DNA of 44,924 nucleotides from Microcaldota archaeon (GCA_021801905.1 JAKABJ010000002.1:1-44924), one strand, 5' to 3'. Positions 15,868 to 24,322 are shown, counted from the first letter of the stretch. The notes: generated by a model not told the origin, from the letters alone. Translations and numbers: made by a program.

Positions 15868-16680
15868 ATGCCATCATATCTCTCTTATCTAAAGCTCTTA
15901 GAAAAAAAGGGTGAGATGCTGCTGTGCGAGTATTGCGGATTCCAAACTCCTGCAATCGGAAATTCAGGCATATGTTCAAATTGTGAAATGCAGGTTTCTT
16001 ATAGCGATGCAGCACTTAAATCGATTAAGCCATCAGTATATTCCCATGCCCAAAATATATACAATTTTGTTTCTGCAAAAAGGTTTGACAATGCAAGAAA
16101 AGAATGCGATGCAGCATATCAGGAAACCGCAGATTTGGGATACATATATTGCAAAGGGCTTATTTCTATAAAAGCTTCTAACTCTGCACAGGCATCAATC
16201 AGGTATGACAGACAGGGATTTATGGAAGAGAATTCTGTTTTTAGGAATGCTGCTACAAAAGAAGCAGCGGCTGCGAGGGGTTATTTTAATTCCATAATAA
16301 GCACAACAAAGATGGCAGGCAAAGATGATTCAATTCCATATTATCTGATTTTCCTTTCGAATATAAAGCTTCATAACATTAAAGAAGCCTCTGAAACATT
16401 AAAAGCAATAAAAAGTCGCAACATACCTCTTTTAGAAAACTACGGGAATATGATACTGCAATTGAATTCCAATTCTCCAGAATCAACCATATTAGCTGCG
16501 AAAAAACTCCTTTCTGAAGAACTATTTTCCATAAACGCACTATACTACATTGCAGAGGCGCTTGCTGATATGGGAAATTACAAAAAATCTATAAAGCTGG
16601 CACTCGCTTTGCTTGAAAAACTTCCTAAACAGCAAATTAACAGGCTTATATGGAGGATAAATTCTGCATCATCTATTTAG
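15868..16680 (+). CDS. Zinc-ribbon protein with TPR-like helical repeats, unknown
   Basis: The 270-residue protein has a four-Cys zinc ribbon near residues 20-39 (CEYCG, then CSNCEM). A long alpha-helical region follows in which helix pairs resemble tetratricopeptide repeats: ARKECDAAYQETADLGYIYC near 76-95, EASETLKAIKSRNIPLL, and ALYYIAEALADMGNYKKSIK near the end. TPR-like scaffolds mediate protein contacts; the ribbon suggests nucleic-acid or protein binding. No partner is evident. A TTTATAAAA box about 34 bases before the ATG supports the start. Its 3' end overlaps the convergent gltX stop by 8 bases, so both transcripts are antisense there. Confidence 0.55.
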   Translation: MPSYLSYLKLLEKKGEMLLCEYCGFQTPAIGNSGICSNCEMQVSYSDAALKSIKPSVYSHAQNIYNFVSAKRFDNARKECDAAYQETADLGYIYCKGLISIKASNSAQASIRYDRQGFMEENSVFRNAATKEAAAARGYFNSIISTTKMAGKDDSIPYYLIFLSNIKLHNIKEASETLKAIKSRNIPLLENYGNMILQLNSNSPESTILAAKKLLSEELFSINALYYIAEALADMGNYKKSIKLALALLEKLPKQQINRLIWRINSASSI

Positions 16681-18445
16681 AGATTAGGATGAAACTCATC
16701 TTCTCCTTATTGTCAAGTATGCAATAGCCGAAACGTTCAAACTGAGCTATATCTCCTTCTTCTAGTTTTGACGCAAATGCCTCTATGTATCCGTCAACAT
16801 AAGAAAGGCTATCCGGATTTATCGTGCCGTCCTCTTTGTAAAGGTCTGATGGGATCAGCACTCTTGCTTTTATGCTGTTTTCCTTGGAGACCCACTGCAC
16901 ACTCTTGCCTGTGCCTTCTCCTGCTTTTTTAGCAAAGATTTTATCTGATGTAGACACTATGCTAGCATTAAATAGATTTTTTAGCCTGATGATGTCTCCT
17001 TCTTTAAGGTTTTCGGCATCGTCCCCAGGTATATAGAAGTCTGTTCCTGTAGAATATTTCCTAGTCTCTTTGTTTTCATAAGGATTCAGTGGAATCTCAA
17101 CCTCGGTCTTCGCCCCTTCTATAGCGATCTCTCTTGGAGACGGGACAAAGAAGAGGTGCTTTGCTATCGGATCTATTATCTTCTTGTTCTCAGCAAGCAG
17201 CATGTCTATTCCCACTATCCCGTCCGTCTTGCTCATTCCGAACCTTAAAACAAATTTTCTTATAGCATTAGGCTGTATGCCCCTTCTTCTAAGGCCTGCT
17301 ATCGTAGGTAATCTGGGGTCGTCCCACCCCATGACTATTCCATCGCTTATCAACTTTCGTATCTCTCTCTTTGCAGTGGTTGTGCCCTTTATGTTCAGCC
17401 TTGCTTCGTAGTGCATTCTTGGCGGCTTTATGCCAAGGCTTTCTAAGAGACTCTTGTTTACGTCCTCCCATATTTCATACTCTTTCCCGCGCACCACGTC
17501 TGTGACGCCATGAATGCTGTCAATTATAGGAGTGTTCATGTGATAGGTAGGCCATACTATATATTTTTCACCGTGCCTGTAATGGTTCGCCTTTTTTATT
17601 CTGAATAGAGTAGGGTCTCTGAATGACGCATTCTGGGATTTCATGTCTCCCATCATCCTTATTATCACATCAGACTCCTTATATTTGCCTGATAGCATAT
17701 CATTAAAGATGGCCATATTCTCGTCCCTGCTGCTGCCCCTGTGCTTACATTCTTCAAGCTTTTCCCTCCTCACCTTTATTTCTTCTTCACTGCACATACA
17801 GGCGTAGGCTTTGCCGGTTTCTATAAGCTTTCTTCCAGCTTTGTATATCTCATCAATGCTGTCGCTTGCATAGTATTCTTCTGCAAATTTTATTCCAAGC
17901 CAGGCAGTATCCACCTTTATTTGATCTACATACTCCTGACGGCACTTTTCAGGGTTTGTATCATCAAAATAGAGGTTTATTTTGCCATCGTAGAGCCTTG
18001 CTATCTCATCGCTCAGTATAGACTGTTTTGCATTTCCTATGTGAATGTAGCCTCCGGGCTCTGGAGGGAATCTGGTGATAACCTTTCCCTTTTCTGCACC
18101 GTCTATGCTTAGATCATGCTGTGCGCTTTTGATTGCCGTCTCTTTTGCTTTTTCCTCAAACTCTTTTTCAAATAAGGAGTACTCTTTGCTTATGCTTTCC
18201 TTTCCCATTGCATTTACCGTAGTTACCTCTTGCTCTACAATGCTTGAAATTTCTGTAATTGCAACTCCGCTGCCCTTGGCTTCCTGCATCACCTTTGCCA
18301 TAACATTTTTCGAGCTTGCCTTTCCGAAATCTGCGGCATTCTTTATGGCATATTTCCTTGCCAATACACGAAGATCCTTAATCCGTTCCGTAAAAGCGGC
18401 ATCCTCCTGCGATTGAGAATCGCTGGCTTCATCTGAATTACGCAT
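16673..18445 (-). CDS. gltX: Glutamyl-tRNA synthetase, archaeal type
   Basis: The 590-residue class I synthetase has an N-terminal helical extension of about 100 residues. The HIGH-like motif GGYIHIGNAKQSIL follows, then FDDTNPEKCRQEYVDQIK, WPTYHMNTPIIDSIHGVTDVVRG, a KMSKS-loop equivalent reading GTTTAKREI, and GWDDPRLPTIAGLRRRGI. The DTNPEK segment is GlnRS-like, but the H/P-type central part is that of archaeal GluRS, probably non-discriminating and feeding Glu-tRNA(Gln) to an amidotransferase. The KMSKS equivalent is unusually poor in Lys and Ser. The start MRNSDEAS at 18445 overlaps the stop of the upstream small gene by 8 bases, indicating coupling. It converges with the zinc-ribbon/TPR gene. 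Confidence 0.9.
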   Translation of the reverse strand: MRNSDEASDSQSQEDAAFTERIKDLRVLARKYAIKNAADFGKASSKNVMAKVMQEAKGSGVAITEISSIVEQEVTTVNAMGKESISKEYSLFEKEFEEKAKETAIKSAQHDLSIDGAEKGKVITRFPPEPGGYIHIGNAKQSILSDEIARLYDGKINLYFDDTNPEKCRQEYVDQIKVDTAWLGIKFAEEYYASDSIDEIYKAGRKLIETGKAYACMCSEEEIKVRREKLEECKHRGSSRDENMAIFNDMLSGKYKESDVIIRMMGDMKSQNASFRDPTLFRIKKANHYRHGEKYIVWPTYHMNTPIIDSIHGVTDVVRGKEYEIWEDVNKSLLESLGIKPPRMHYEARLNIKGTTTAKREIRKLISDGIVMGWDDPRLPTIAGLRRRGIQPNAIRKFVLRFGMSKTDGIVGIDMLLAENKKIIDPIAKHLFFVPSPREIAIEGAKTEVEIPLNPYENKETRKYSTGTDFYIPGDDAENLKEGDIIRLKNLFNASIVSTSDKIFAKKAGEGTGKSVQWVSKENSIKARVLIPSDLYKEDGTINPDSLSYVDGYIEAFASKLEEGDIAQFERFGYCILDNKEKMSFILISK

Positions 18446-18683
18446 TAGCTGCACCTTCAAAGTATGTTTTTAGTTCATCAAGAGCTGCACTGATTTGAGA
18501 TTTTATATGGGCTTCCCGATCCTGGCTCCCCGCATCTTCTGCCATGTCTATTTTCGGCGCACCTCTCGATGTGTTTATGCATCTCTCCTCATGGAAAGCG
18601 CATTCTTTGCATAAGTAGATTCTCTTTGATAGCTGCACAAGCTGAAGATTGCCGTAATTGCCGCATGCATTTATGCAATCCAT
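18438..18683 (-). CDS. Small Cys-rich protein coupled to GluRS
   Basis: The 81-residue protein starts MDCINACGNYGN and carries CKECAFHEERC, giving a cluster of five or six Cys that could hold zinc. An acidic, helical C-terminal half follows, ending ALDELKTYFEGAANA. No known family is recognised. The start at 18683 is preferred to the ATG at 18704: the TATATAAA box at 18706-18713 would place transcription initiation at about 18683, and the upstream ATG would lie before the message begins. Its stop overlaps the gltX start, so it is the first gene of that operon and may act with the synthetase. Confidence 0.6.
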   Translation of the reverse strand: MDCINACGNYGNLQLVQLSKRIYLCKECAFHEERCINTSRGAPKIDMAEDAGSQDREAHIKSQISAALDELKTYFEGAANA

Positions 18684-18705
18684 GTTTCCAATATTGCTTT
18701 TCATC

Positions 18706-18713
18706 TTTATATA
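18706..18713 (-). promoter_or_regulatory. TATA box of the small-protein/gltX operon
   Basis: TATATAAA on the minus strand is centred about 26 bases before the ATG at 18683, an almost ideal spacing for a leaderless archaeal transcript. It decides the start of the downstream gene. Confidence 0.65.
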
Positions 18714-18779
18714 CCTTAACTAACTCCCAAAACCCATCGCAGAAAATGATGGATTTGCGGGCTTTTCCATATAACAATT

Positions 18780-19367
18780 TCAAGTCAAAGTATAACTCTC
18801 AACTGTTGCATTGTTTACAAATACGAGGGCAGATATATGCACAGGCAGATTTGAACCTATAGGCGAAAACGAACTGCGGTACAATGTGGCATTTCTGGAA
18901 TAAAAATAAGCCTCTGTCTGCCTTCCAGTCTCAGGGTAAGTCATCATGACAGAAGTTGGAATGGTAACGTTTTCCGAGACGTTTGCAATAATTGAGTTTG
19001 GCGTTGTTGCCTTATTAATTAATTCGAGAAGGTAATATGGGCTCATGTTGCCCGCATATATTGTAAATGTTTTTTGGAGGCCTATGTAGCTGCTTATTGA
19101 TCCATTTAATTGCAGGTTTGAAAGCGTAGTGTTTATCGAGTTTGTGGATGCGTTTTTTGACAATGATATGACGAATTTGTTCCCATAGCCCGTTACTACA
19201 GCATTTGCGGCTCCGAATACAGGTATTGTATATCCAACTGTGGTGGTTACAGTTGTTGTTTGGGCAGAGCCATTATTGCCGAATGCCGCGTATGAACTGA
19301 CAAACATTAAAGCGACAATTATTGAACCTATTAGGAACAGAATGCGCTTTCTCTTATCGTTCTGCAT
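18780..19367 (-). CDS. Membrane-anchored extracellular protein, unknown
   Basis: The 195-residue protein has a basic start (MQNDKRKR), one hydrophobic helix (about residues 9-28), a Thr/Val-rich linker and an extracellular beta-rich domain with about eight Asn-X-Ser/Thr sequons. No Cys or catalytic motif is present. It resembles the anchored proteins at 11671-12618 and 32037-32678 in layout and composition, not in a clear domain. A TATA-like ATTATAATTA sits about 25-30 bases upstream. It is divergent from the FKBP gene. The function is unknown; an envelope role is inferred only from topology. Confidence 0.55.
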   Translation of the reverse strand: MQNDKRKRILFLIGSIIVALMFVSSYAAFGNNGSAQTTTVTTTVGYTIPVFGAANAVVTGYGNKFVISLSKNASTNSINTTLSNLQLNGSISSYIGLQKTFTIYAGNMSPYYLLELINKATTPNSIIANVSENVTIPTSVMMTYPETGRQTEAYFYSRNATLYRSSFSPIGSNLPVHISALVFVNNATVESYTLT

Positions 19368-19477
19368 ATTAATATTCTGATGCTAATTAATTATAATGAT
19401 TTGCTTTTTTTCAGGTAAATTTTTTAAGAAAGCTTTTATAGATATGGCATTAATATGATTACTACAACGGTAATTGC

Positions 19478-20185
19478 ATGGCTTTTAACGAAAACGATTT
19501 TATAGAGGTAGATTACACAGCAAAGGACGCGAACACTAAGGAGATTATTACAACAACTATGGAAGCGGAAGCGAAGAAGGCAGGGATTGATAACAAAGAG
19601 GCAAAATACGGCCCAACTCTTGTAGTTTTGGGGGCAAATAATGTAATAAAAGGACTTGACAGAGAACTTAGAAAGATGTCTATAGGTGAGGAGAAAAAGC
19701 TGACTTTCAAACCTGAAGACGCGTTTGGCCAAAGGGATGAGCAGCTGGTCAGGGTAATGCCGCTCTCCGAATTCAGGTCCCATGACATAAATCCATATCC
19801 AGGCATGCAGGTCCGTCTGGAAGACGTCATGGCAACCGTAAAGAGCGTCAACTCCGGTCGCGTTGTTGTGGATGCAAATCACCCTTACGCTGGAAGGGAG
19901 ATAGAATATGACATAAAAATAATCAGGCAGCTTACAGAGCCAAAAAGCAAGATAAGCGCTCTTGGCAAGGCTTACGGTGCAGATCCAACAGATGTCTCAA
20001 TCTCCGGAAAAGAGGTCTCTTTGCATTATGATTCAGGATACAAAAAAGATGCTGAATATTTTGTAAGCAAGGCAAGCCTTGTCGCTGCGATACTCACATA
20101 TATGAAAGAGTTCGAAAAAGTAGAGATAAAGGAGGACTATACAAGGCCTGAGAAAAAGAACGATGCTCCTGCAGAAAAGGCTTAG
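19478..20185 (+). CDS. FKBP-type (SlyD-like) peptidyl-prolyl isomerase
   Basis: The 235-residue protein folds like long archaeal FKBPs. The N-terminal FKBP half has FIEVDYTAKD and VLGANNVIKGLDRELRKMSIGEEKKLTF. An insert-in-flap chaperone domain spans about residues 85-135 (PEDAFGQRDEQLVRVMPLSEF and onward). The FKBP strand resumes with DANHPYAGREIEYDIKI. A C-terminal extension of about 85 residues, typical of archaeal 26-29-kDa FKBPs, precedes a Lys/Ala tail. It should be a cytoplasmic folding catalyst and chaperone. Its stop overlaps the convergent spt4 stop by 4 bases. Confidence 0.93.
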   Translation: MAFNENDFIEVDYTAKDANTKEIITTTMEAEAKKAGIDNKEAKYGPTLVVLGANNVIKGLDRELRKMSIGEEKKLTFKPEDAFGQRDEQLVRVMPLSEFRSHDINPYPGMQVRLEDVMATVKSVNSGRVVVDANHPYAGREIEYDIKIIRQLTEPKSKISALGKAYGADPTDVSISGKEVSLHYDSGYKKDAEYFVSKASLVAAILTYMKEFEKVEIKEDYTRPEKKNDAPAEKA

Positions 20186-20373
20186 CTCTTTATGTCTAGC
20201 GCATATACGCTGTTCATCTTAAGCCCCATTTTATTTGCAACTTCTGACTTTTCTGAGTTTAGTATTATTATGTAGCCCCCAATCTTGTCGGTTAAGTCTT
20301 TTGAGCCGCATACTGGGCATGTGTCCGTATGTTTTACTATTATCCTGCAGCTCCTGCATGCTCGTTCTTCCAT
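20182..20373 (-). CDS. spt4: Transcription elongation factor Spt4 (RpoE'')
   Basis: The 63-residue zinc protein has CRSC and CPVCGS pairs forming the zinc site and the family sequence IIILNSEKSEVANKMG. Spt4 binds Spt5 and increases RNA polymerase processivity. It follows rpo7 by 7 bases, the usual archaeal order PIN-rpo7-spt4. The DUF359 gene that often follows is absent, and eS24 lies elsewhere in the window. Confidence 0.95.
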   Translation of the reverse strand: MEERACRSCRIIVKHTDTCPVCGSKDLTDKIGGYIIILNSEKSEVANKMGLKMNSVYALDIKS

Positions 20374-20380
20374 ATTCTCA

Positions 20381-20968
20381 CTATCTCTTCTTGGAACCCT
20401 TTGAACCTCCGGCTCTTCTTGCCTTGAATTTTGCTGCTATTCCGGCCCAGTCAGGCTTACCAAGGCCTTCAGGCTTCATTGTAAGCGCTATTTTTGAGTC
20501 TTTTGTGGTTGTCTTCATGCTTACTGTAGACACTTTTGCCATTACAAGATCCCCTTTTTTCAGGCTTATGTTGTTCTTTCTCGAAACAAATGCCTGACTC
20601 TTTTTATCGAAGGAAAGGAAATCGCTAGTAATCTGAGAGACATGTACAAGGCCGTCCATTGGCCCTATCCTTACAAAAGCTCCGAATTCCACAAGCTCGG
20701 TTACCTCTCCCTGAACAATCTCTTCTGGTTTTGGTGCAAATGTAAGAACATCGAACTCTGCGTCGTGATGTGTTGCAGGATCCCCTGGGTATATCACTCC
20801 GTCACCTATATTCCTTACGTTAAACGCTGCGACTATTACACCCATATCCTTGTCTATTTTACCCTCGTATTTCTTCTGCAGTATCTCTCCCGCTACCTTG
20901 TCAACGTCTTCTCCGAAATATTCTGGAGGGAGTTTGAAGATGTCTTTTATTGTATAGATATTGTACAT
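20381..20968 (-). CDS. rpo7: RNA polymerase subunit Rpo7 (RpoE')
   Basis: The 195-residue protein has an N-terminal RNP-like tip domain (MYNIYTIKDIFKLPPEYF) and a C-terminal S1/OB domain (VQGEVTELVEFGAFVRIGPMDGLVHVSQ). It forms the RNA polymerase stalk with Rpo4 and binds nascent RNA. A basic Gly/Ser/Lys tail ends the chain. It sits 4 bases after the PIN-domain gene and 7 before spt4, a conserved archaeal operon linking transcription with RNA maturation. Confidence 0.95.
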   Translation of the reverse strand: MYNIYTIKDIFKLPPEYFGEDVDKVAGEILQKKYEGKIDKDMGVIVAAFNVRNIGDGVIYPGDPATHHDAEFDVLTFAPKPEEIVQGEVTELVEFGAFVRIGPMDGLVHVSQITSDFLSFDKKSQAFVSRKNNISLKKGDLVMAKVSTVSMKTTTKDSKIALTMKPEGLGKPDWAGIAAKFKARRAGGSKGSKKR

Positions 20969-20972
20969 ATGC

Positions 20973-21347
20973 TTACCTTTTTAGAATACCGCTCCTGGAG
21001 AGCTTGAATGCTTTTCCCCCGGTCTTCCTTATTTGATTGAAAAGAGCCGTATCATTAGTTATTACAATAGCATTCTTATATCTTGCTGCTATATTCCGGA
21101 TCCATGCATCAGGGTAGGAGTTGTTTCTAATCACCCTAACATTGCATTTTTTTACAAATTCCAAAGATATTTTGGCGCATGCGCCCTTTTTGCCTTTGTT
21201 TTTTGCCATTCCTTCAAGCTCGTGCAATATGCCAGTAGATATGACCGCTTCTGAGCCTTGAAAGGCAGATCTTGCTATGCTAAATGCATTTCTGCGCATG
21301 CTTGCGCCGAATACAATGCTGCTTGTGTCTATTACACAATAACCCAT
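20973..21347 (-). CDS. PIN-domain RNase, Fcf1/Utp24-like
   Basis: The 124-residue protein has the PIN acidic quartet: Asp in VIDTSSIVF, Glu in ILHELEGMA, Asp in NSYPDAWI and Asp in VITNDTALF. These coordinate the metal that cuts single-stranded RNA. Its place directly before rpo7 matches the archaeal COG1412 protein related to eukaryotic Fcf1/Utp24, implicated in rRNA processing, and makes a VapC toxin less likely. No antitoxin-like gene is adjacent. Confidence 0.85.
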   Translation of the reverse strand: MGYCVIDTSSIVFGASMRRNAFSIARSAFQGSEAVISTGILHELEGMAKNKGKKGACAKISLEFVKKCNVRVIRNNSYPDAWIRNIAARYKNAIVITNDTALFNQIRKTGGKAFKLSRSGILKR

Positions 21348-21373
21348 ATAGCTCCTCCAAATACACTATCAAC

Positions 21374-21748
21374 TCATGCAAGCCTGCTCGGGTCAATCTT
21401 CTTTATTTTTGCTTTTACTACCTCGAGAAGAACAACAGCATTGTTGTGTTTTACGTCTCTGGCAGAATAGAGAAGAGTTACCGGATCCGCATTCAGGATG
21501 ATATTGATAAGCTTATTCAGAGCGTTGTTCTCTTTAAGCTCTTTTTTGTATCTCTTTTTGAAGCCCATCCATTTCTTAGGCTCATGGTTAAACCATCTCC
21601 TTAGCTCATCGCTCGGAGCCACGTTCTTCATCCATATGTCTATATTTGAAGTACTCCTGCGTATGCCGCGGGGCCACATTCTATCTATGAGTATCCTTTC
21701 TCCGTCTTTTACCTCGACCTTTTCATAAACACGCTTTATCTGTATCAT
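21374..21748 (-). CDS. DUF488 family protein
   Basis: The 124-residue protein has family signatures KRVYEKVEVKDGERILIDRM, WPRG, a central RWFNHEPKKW and the late LLYSARDVKHNNAVVL. DUF488 proteins are small and widespread; their biochemical role is not established. The usual start MIQIKRVYE at 21748 is preceded by a TTTATAAAT box about 30 bases upstream. The longer frame upstream has no family similarity. It lies just before the PIN gene start (26 bases) and could be its co-transcribed leader gene. Confidence 0.85.
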   Translation of the reverse strand: MIQIKRVYEKVEVKDGERILIDRMWPRGIRRSTSNIDIWMKNVAPSDELRRWFNHEPKKWMGFKKRYKKELKENNALNKLINIILNADPVTLLYSARDVKHNNAVVLLEVVKAKIKKIDPSRLA

Positions 21749-21915
21749 TCCAACAGGAATATAACCAGTAGAAGATTTATAAAAGGTGCAGTGAAATACA
21801 GTTTGCCGGTCTGCGTGCAGGGCCATTGGCAGAAAGCCAAAGCATTTCAATCGTAAATTGATTAGGTGGATTGCAGTTTGACAGATATTTTATAGGCAAG
21901 CATAGCACTAAGATT

Positions 21916-21966
21916 ATGGAGCTTTCATCTCTAACGGATGAAAGAGGGCATGATATTACTGGTTAG
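21916..21966 (+). other. Inverted repeat within a 16-codon frame, possible small RNA
   Basis: CTTTCATC (21922-21929) pairs with GATGAAAG (21937-21944). A TATTTTATA box lies about 30 bases upstream of ATG 21916, which opens a 16-residue frame (MELSSLTDERGHDITG). Whether it is a short RNA, a leader peptide or chance cannot be decided. It is the only structure seen in the 21749-21993 gap. Confidence 0.2.
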
Positions 21967-21993
21967 GCAGTAAAGCTTATCTGCTGGAGAATG

Positions 21994-22242
21994 TCAGATT
22001 AGGCTCTCTTCCTCAACCTCTACCTCATTTACACCGTTTATCGACTTGAGCTGCTCCTCTAAAATAGAGGATTTGGTGTTCTTGTCTTCAAAAACAAAGC
22101 GCGCCTTGATTATCTTTATGCCGAAAGCAACCTCAAACTCCTGAATTGCTGCAGGGGAGAGCTTGCTCTTTATATCCTGCATAGCCTCCTCTATCTTTCC
22201 CTCTTTAGGATAAATTTTGAAGATTATCGCTACTCTTGACAT
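21994..22242 (-). CDS. Translation elongation factor aEF1B (EF-1 beta)
   Basis: The 82-residue protein is the minimal guanine-nucleotide exchange domain for aEF1A. It has the ferredoxin-like pattern VAIIFKIYPKEGKIEEAMQDI, the central GIKIIKARFVFEDKN and the closing INGVNEVEVEEESLI. Archaeal aEF1B is normally about 90 residues. The ATG at 22242 overlaps the upstream zinc-ribbon stop (TGATG). A TTG directly before it is not needed. This pairing with a COG2888 zinc ribbon is widely conserved in archaea. Confidence 0.95.
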   Translation of the reverse strand: MSRVAIIFKIYPKEGKIEEAMQDIKSKLSPAAIQEFEVAFGIKIIKARFVFEDKNTKSSILEEQLKSINGVNEVEVEEESLI

Positions 22243-22388
22243 CAAGGTCCCTCAAATTTGCACTCTATGCATTTGTACGAGTTGGTTATCTCTCTGCAAT
22301 GGTAGCATCTTATTATTGTGGATTTCCCACAGTTTGGGCATTTAAATTCCGTATACTCACTAGTTAGCCTTCCGCATGACATGCACAT
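22242..22388 (-). CDS. Zinc-ribbon protein of the COG2888 translation-associated family
   Basis: This 48-residue protein has four zinc-knuckle pairs: CMSC at the start, CPNC, CYHC and CIEC. Its spacing and the ending KFEGP match the archaeal two-zinc-finger RNA-binding family next to aEF1B. ATG 22388 is preceded by GGGAAAG, and an in-frame stop lies a few codons further upstream. The stop and the aEF1B start overlap in TGATG, giving translational coupling. The precise role is unknown; a function in translation is inferred in the family from conserved linkage. Confidence 0.88.
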   Translation of the reverse strand: MCMSCGRLTSEYTEFKCPNCGKSTIIRCYHCREITNSYKCIECKFEGP

Positions 22389-22454
22389 CTTTCCCGGTAA
22401 TGTCGATATTTAATCACCTTTGTTTTAGGGTTATGTTGGACAGCATTTATAATG

Positions 22455-24278
22455 TTATCTGCCCCTTGCACTTCTTTTCTGCCTTGCAGGTTCCCCTCCT
22501 TTGCGCTGTTTTACGATTTTTGATAAGTAATACAATGCTATAATATTGATTATCAGAAGGATTATTAATATAATAAGTATCGCAACCAGAAGTGCATATG
22601 AGTCCGCATATCCGGCTGGCGCTTGAGCTGCAGTTTTTGTGGTATTTGATGGAACCAAATTCTGTGATATAACAAGAGTATCGTTTGCTATAAGGCTTCC
22701 AAGCAAAGCGGTGCTATATGCCTGGTATGCATATCCATGGGCTTCTGTAACATTTTTTGCGATTTTTGATTGCTGCACGTAGAACATGGCCTCATTTTCA
22801 AATTGTGTGGGCCATGCTCCAAACAGAGAGCTTGAGTTTGTTGCAATTCTTGTTGCCATTCCGTCCAGTGTAGATGCATTCATGCCAAAATATGAATTTG
22901 CATATCCTTCAGAGTAGGAGTATTCGGAATCCAGCATTGCCAGGGCGTAGTTGCCTTGCGAATACGCTTGCTCTGCAGTGTCTAAGTAGAGGTTCCCGCC
23001 ATAGGCAGTTGCGCGTGAGATCCTTGATGACGCTATTGATTTTAAGGCAGTTGATTCTGTTACACTTATGCCAGAAGTATTAAGATTTGAGTATATGAAA
23101 TTTGCTGCGCCGCACCATGCATTAGCCTCTGCGCCCTGATATAAAGACTCGAGGACCTGATCGCTATCGTAAGAGCTCGTATTGTATATTCCAATCGTTG
23201 CTGAAGCGGCATATGAGCCCCAAAGCTGCCTCAACTCGCCTTGCAGCAGCCACTCATAATTCTGATTTGTAATCTGGGGCTGCTTAAGCGATGAGCAGGT
23301 CTGATTTATCTGGTCGAGTATTGACAATCCTTTGTATACATTTGCGCCGCTGTTTGCGAAATAGAATGCATTTATGTAATCAAGGAAGCCCTGGTCTGCG
23401 CCAGCATATAGATAGCCTTTGGCGGCAATCTCCCTGCTCTGATTCAGAACCATCTGCATCTGCTGCCTTGCATTTGAAAACTGCGGTAATGGAATCGCGT
23501 TTATCTCCTGCTGTGTTATTCCGAAAGTGAAATTTACAATGCCGGGAAAGGCCTGGTTGTAGCATTGATTGCTGCATGTAAGATTTGCATCAGTAAGCGT
23601 CCCTACGCTGAAGTTTGTATAGAATGTAAAATTGGTGGTGTGCTCCTCTGGGTTTGCAGTGCCATATGCATATTGAAGAGCATCGCTTATGTTTGCAACC
23701 TGAACCAGAGGTATGCCAAACCTGCTTTGTACAAGATAATATAGCTCTGCCTCCTGGCTGCCAGCTGGCACTGCCGGAACCATTATGAATTTCATTCCAT
23801 CCTGTTTGGCTGCAGATGCCTTGTCGTAGACGCCTCCTATCTCTCCTATGCTCCCATTATCTATAGTTCCGGTAATGGTAAAGTTATCAAGCAGGCTTCT
23901 GTGTGAGAGAGCAGAGATGCCTATAAGCGTCATGGCAGCTCCAGCACTCGGACCGGATACATTTTCGGTTATGAAGTGTATGTCGTATGTAAAATTGTAG
24001 TTTTCAAGAGAGAGGCCCATGTATCTTGAGGCGTATGATGCGGCAAGGAAAGCGGATTGCTTTGTGTCATTGGCGATATTCAATGGCCCTATTATCTTAA
24101 CAGTGCCGTTCCCTTTGGTTACTAATACTGAGATGTTTGTCAGCGTGCCTATATTTTGGGATAGGTCTACGGCAGGGGCATGTATTGATGCAGCCCCTAT
24201 TATAGTCTGCGAAAATGTAAGAGTGCTGAATAAAAGGAAAAGCGGAAGCAACATTGCAAATAAACTTTTTGTTTTCAT
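22455..24278 (-). CDS. Extracellular membrane-anchored Lon-like serine protease (S16 fold)
   Basis: The 607-residue protein has an N-terminal signal sequence (residues 1-24). An S16 peptidase domain follows with catalytic Ser111 in SGPSAGAAMTL and Lys153 in GEIGGVYDKASAAK. A long helical region (250-540) is rich in Asn-X-Ser/Thr sequons. A C-terminal transmembrane helix (about 555-580) and a basic tail follow. There is no AAA+ ATPase domain, so substrates must already be unfolded or peptidic. This matches archaeal COG1750 predicted proteases. Topology places the active site outside the cell. It is the last gene of the MCM-presenilin-like run (44-base gap). Confidence 0.85.
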   Translation of the reverse strand: MKTKSLFAMLLPLFLLFSTLTFSQTIIGAASIHAPAVDLSQNIGTLTNISVLVTKGNGTVKIIGPLNIANDTKQSAFLAASYASRYMGLSLENYNFTYDIHFITENVSGPSAGAAMTLIGISALSHRSLLDNFTITGTIDNGSIGEIGGVYDKASAAKQDGMKFIMVPAVPAGSQEAELYYLVQSRFGIPLVQVANISDALQYAYGTANPEEHTTNFTFYTNFSVGTLTDANLTCSNQCYNQAFPGIVNFTFGITQQEINAIPLPQFSNARQQMQMVLNQSREIAAKGYLYAGADQGFLDYINAFYFANSGANVYKGLSILDQINQTCSSLKQPQITNQNYEWLLQGELRQLWGSYAASATIGIYNTSSYDSDQVLESLYQGAEANAWCGAANFIYSNLNTSGISVTESTALKSIASSRISRATAYGGNLYLDTAEQAYSQGNYALAMLDSEYSYSEGYANSYFGMNASTLDGMATRIATNSSSLFGAWPTQFENEAMFYVQQSKIAKNVTEAHGYAYQAYSTALLGSLIANDTLVISQNLVPSNTTKTAAQAPAGYADSYALLVAILIILIILLIINIIALYYLSKIVKQRKGGEPARQKRSARGR

Positions 24279-24322
24279 TTTACCCCTTTTATTTTATTCT
24301 TGCATCTATAAATTACTTTCTT

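Noticed and set aside
16673-18445. Glutaminyl-tRNA synthetase
   Set aside because: DTNPEK is GlnRS-like, but the GWDDPRLPT block, the central region and the C-terminal part follow archaeal GluRS.
20973-21347. VapC toxin
   Set aside because: There is a PIN domain but no antitoxin gene next to it. The PIN-rpo7-spt4 order is the conserved archaeal Fcf1-like setting.
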